Positions 22,912 to 25,109 of a stretch of 25,109 nucleotides of DNA are shown here, piece by piece (the stretch's first letter is position 1; the number at the start of each line of letters is the position of its first letter). Location of the stretch: the NCBI GenBank assembly GCA_903927685.1, contig CAIYOB010001605.1, positions 1 through 25,109 of the forward strand. Direction: 5' to 3'. The translations under genes were made by a program, and so were the position numbers. The notes beneath the pieces were generated by a model. The model saw only the letters and a program-made list of their open reading frames with translations, did not search any database and was not told where the DNA came from. This stretch comes from an uncultured Planctomycetaceae bacterium (lineage in GTDB: Bacteria; Planctomycetota; Planctomycetia; Pirellulales; Pirellulaceae).

Positions 22912-23328
22912 ATGCCGGTCCGCATTGCCACAGCCTGGGTTCTGGTAGGAGCATTGCTCCTCTGCCCGTTTGCCTGCTTGGGCAAATCCGTCGGGGTGGG
23001 CGAGCCTGCGGACGCGGCGTCGGCCGGACGAGTGCTGGACTCATGCTGTGCTCCGGTTCACTCTCCGGCCCCGAATGGCAGCCCGGACGATCGTCCGCCG
23101 AGCGGGAAATCGGGCAGTTGCCTGTGCCACGGGGCCTTGATGACCGCGCTTTCGTCCGACTCCGACCTGGCCGCGGACGCCGTCTGCTGGATGCTGCCCG
23201 CGGATTCCTCGACTCCGGCTCGCGGTCGGGGCGTCGCGGGCGCGACACTCGAAAAGCCCGTCTGCGACTTTGCGAACGTTGATTCCGGGCGCCGCCTGCG
23301 CGCGCTCATCGGATCATTCTTGCTGTAA
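22912..23328 (+). CDS. Small exported Cys-rich protein preceding metal-efflux genes
   Basis: The 138 residues begin with an export signal (hydrophobic core VLVGALLLCPFACLG, residues 10-24). The mature part has pairs of cysteines: CC at 45-46 (DSCCAPVH), CLCHG at 70-74, C92 and C118. No enzyme motif is recognised. Cys-rich exported proteins of this kind, with a CLCHG-like motif, often stand in front of RND heavy-metal efflux genes in planctomycetes, and an RND adaptor gene follows 113 bp later. A periplasmic metal-binding or metal-sensing role is inferred from context only. There is no clear Shine-Dalgarno before ATG 22912, so the start is less certain. The cysteines at 18 and 22 do not form a good lipobox. 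Confidence 0.65.
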   Translation: MPVRIATAWVLVGALLLCPFACLGKSVGVGEPADAASAGRVLDSCCAPVHSPAPNGSPDDRPPSGKSGSCLCHGALMTALSSDSDLAADAVCWMLPADSSTPARGRGVAGATLEKPVCDFANVDSGRRLRALIGSFLL

Positions 23329-23441
23329 TCCGTTCGTCCCCCTCTGGTCGCCCTCGACCGTGAACGCTGCGCGCGTCGCATTCTGCGTATGCGCAGCCGT
23401 TGGACGCGGCTCCCTTCATTCCCGTCGTTAGGAGAATCTCG

Positions 23442-25100
23442 ATGTCCCAGGTTGTGATCGATCGCCCGTTGCCGCCACCGGGGGCAGCCCCGGCGGAACG
23501 CTTCGACGCGTCCGCTTGGCCCGCACGGGCCAAGCCCGGTTTCCTGCGGTTGGCGAGGTGGCTGATCCACCAGACGCCCGCGTTCCTGGTCATGCTGGCC
23601 CTCGCCGGGCTGGGCGTTTATGGGCACCGCACGGATTGGACGCTCCCTAAGTTCTCGGACTTGACCGGGCGCGCCGTGGCCGCGCGGGATGACTGGTGCC
23701 CGGAGCACGGCGTCCCGGAGTCGCAATGCGTGGAGTGCCAGCCCGACCTGCTGCCGCCGGGCAACGACTACGCCTGGTGCACGGACCACGGGGTCCACAA
23801 CTGCCCCCTGGAACATCCGGAGGTGGCCCAATTGAAACAGCCGCCGGCGGTGGCGGAGTCCGATCGTGAACGCGCCTCGCGGGCGTTGGCCTCGGGGGGG
23901 CGGCCGGAGAACAACCCCCTGTGCAAGAACTACCGGCGGCGGATTCAATTCGCGTCTCTGGAGTCGGTCCAGAAGGCGGGCGTGGACGTCGGGGTCGTGG
24001 ATCGGCAGCCCGTGACGGAAGCGATCTCCGCCAGCGGCCAAATCACCTACGATCAGACCCGCGTTGCCAGCCTGTCGGCGCGTTTGCCGGGGACGGTGTT
24101 CCGCGTGATGAAAGCCGTCGGCGATTGGGTCCGCGGCGGGGAGATCCTCGCGCTCATTGACGCGGCTGAGGTGGGCAGGGCCAAGTCCGAATTCCTTCAG
24201 GCCCTGGCGCAGGAGGAACTGACTCGAAAGACGCTGGACCGACTGGAGCAGCTTTCGACGCAGGGAATCGTCGCCGGTCGACAAGCCCTGGCGGCCCAGG
24301 CCGATCACATGCAAGCTCGAGCGCGATTGCTCAGCGTCCAGCAGGCGCTGGCGAACGTGGGCCTGCCCGTGAACGTCGAATCGCTGCGCGGGCTGCCCGC
24401 CGCCGAACTGGACTCTCGGCTGCGAACGCTTGGTATTCCTCCGGAGGTGTCGCAGAATCTCCCCACATCGGAGATCACCGCCAACTTGCTGCCGCTCCGA
24501 GCGCCGTTGGACGGGATCGTCGTGGAACGTCACGCCGTGGCAGGCGAGGTGCTGGACAACTCCCGTGTCGTGTTCCAGTTGGCGGACACCGGCCGGATGT
24601 GGCTGACACTGGCCATTTCCTTGGAAGACGCGGGGCAAGTGGTCTTGGGACAGCCCGTGCGCTTCCGTCCCGACGGAAGCGGGGACGAGGTCCGTGGCAC
24701 GGTCGGCTGGATCAGCACCACGGCGGACCCGCAGACGCGCACGGTGACCGTCCGGGCCGATCTGCCCAACCCCGGCGGACGGCTTCGCAACGAGACGTTT
24801 GGCGCCGGGACGATCGTCGTCCGCGAAGAGCCGGAAGCGATCGTCGTCCCCAACGAGGCGATTCACTGGGAAGGAGATTGTCACGTGGTTTTCGTGCGTG
24901 ACAAGCACTACTTCGACAGTCCGCAAAGTCCCAAGGTGTTCCACGTCCGCACGGTGCGACTGGGGGCCGGAAACGGGAACTTCACGGAGGTCATTGCCGG
25001 TGTTCTGGCCGGCGAAGTCGTGGCCGGCAGGGGCAGCGACGTGCTGCGTGCGGAGTTATTGAAGAACAGCCTGGGTGAAGGCTGCTGCGCGGTGAAGTAA
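23442..25100 (+). CDS. RND efflux periplasmic adaptor subunit (CusB/CzcB-like) with Cys-rich metal-binding segments
   Basis: From ATG 23442 (AGGAG seven bases upstream) the protein has 552 residues. One membrane anchor lies at about 46-62 (AFLVMLALAGLGVYG). A Cys/His-rich segment follows at 84-125: WCPEHGVPESQCVEC, then WCTDHGVHNCPLEH (C86, C96, C99, C113, C121). The adaptor core starts near 190 (ISASGQITYDQTRVASLSAR) and contains lipoyl and hairpin parts, a beta-barrel (LPLRAPLDGIVVERHAVAGE) and a membrane-proximal domain (AIVVPNEAIHWEGDCHVVFV). The C-terminus ends GEGCCAVK, adding another cysteine pair. It would link an inner-membrane RND pump to an outer-membrane channel; the pump gene is expected just past the right edge. 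The sequence differs from the truncated adaptor at 17958, so the two belong to different subfamilies. The metal is unknown. Confidence 0.9.
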   Translation: MSQVVIDRPLPPPGAAPAERFDASAWPARAKPGFLRLARWLIHQTPAFLVMLALAGLGVYGHRTDWTLPKFSDLTGRAVAARDDWCPEHGVPESQCVECQPDLLPPGNDYAWCTDHGVHNCPLEHPEVAQLKQPPAVAESDRERASRALASGGRPENNPLCKNYRRRIQFASLESVQKAGVDVGVVDRQPVTEAISASGQITYDQTRVASLSARLPGTVFRVMKAVGDWVRGGEILALIDAAEVGRAKSEFLQALAQEELTRKTLDRLEQLSTQGIVAGRQALAAQADHMQARARLLSVQQALANVGLPVNVESLRGLPAAELDSRLRTLGIPPEVSQNLPTSEITANLLPLRAPLDGIVVERHAVAGEVLDNSRVVFQLADTGRMWLTLAISLEDAGQVVLGQPVRFRPDGSGDEVRGTVGWISTTADPQTRTVTVRADLPNPGGRLRNETFGAGTIVVREEPEAIVVPNEAIHWEGDCHVVFVRDKHYFDSPQSPKVFHVRTVRLGAGNGNFTEVIAGVLAGEVVAGRGSDVLRAELLKNSLGEGCCAVK

Positions 25101-25109
25101 GGGGGCAAC

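Noticed and set aside
23366..23397. GCTGCGC/GCGCAGC stem upstream of the full-length adaptor gene
   Set aside because: Seven-base arms with an 18-base gap and no T-run; too weak to call a terminator or riboswitch.
1..25109. CRISPR arrays, tRNA and rRNA genes
   Set aside because: No regularly spaced repeats, no cloverleaf-like sequence with the conserved TTCGA arm, and no rRNA-like stretch were seen on reading; only short tandem repeats were found.

Overview
The window reads as a high-GC bacterial chromosome, most likely from a planctomycete-type organism. The evidence is the combination of DUF4058, Uma2, DUF58/transglutaminase and LamG secreted proteins, a dockerin fragment typical of planctomycete secreted proteins, short palindromic repeats between genes, and metal-efflux genes preceded by a small Cys-rich exported protein. 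This taxonomic call is an inference from gene content, since there is no rRNA or other marker gene here.

Positions 1-4854 (minus strand) hold a tightly packed heterodisulfide reductase/hydrogenase operon, transcribed hdrC-hdrB-hdrA-mvhD-mvhG and running off the left edge, where the large hydrogenase subunit is expected. Iron-sulfur, FAD and hydrogenase-small-subunit motifs are all intact, so a cytoplasmic H2-linked, flavin-based bifurcating complex is likely. Its disulfide acceptor is unknown.

Positions 5191-8580 (plus strand) hold a compact trio: a DCC-family thiol oxidoreductase, a photolyase/cryptochrome of the (6-4)/FeS-BCP class that appears to have lost its iron-sulfur cysteines, and an SDR-DUF2867 protein. 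Convergent to it at 8600-12246 (minus) lies a DUF58-TgpA pair. Positions 12405-17793 hold DUF4058 (plus), a Uma2-family nuclease-like protein (minus) and a single-polypeptide type IIG/Eco57I-like restriction-modification enzyme (minus). Between DUF4058 and Uma2 sit a strong hairpin repeat and a 134-bp element that looks like an IS630/Tc1-type MITE inserted in the Uma2 stop codon.

Positions 17.95-21.37 kb are a gene graveyard. On the plus strand there is a 5'-truncated RND adaptor, an RND pump reduced to its two ends with a frameshift, and a TolC-like protein without signal peptide or normal start. On the minus strand, pieces of a methyltransferase, a cysteine desulfurase and a dockerin-bearing protein are spliced directly to one another. 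To the right, intact genes resume: a secreted LamG-like protein behind a promoter-terminator pair, a small Cys-rich exported protein behind tandem repeats, and a full-length RND adaptor with cysteine clusters at both ends. Those last two probably open a second, intact heavy-metal efflux operon that continues past the right edge.
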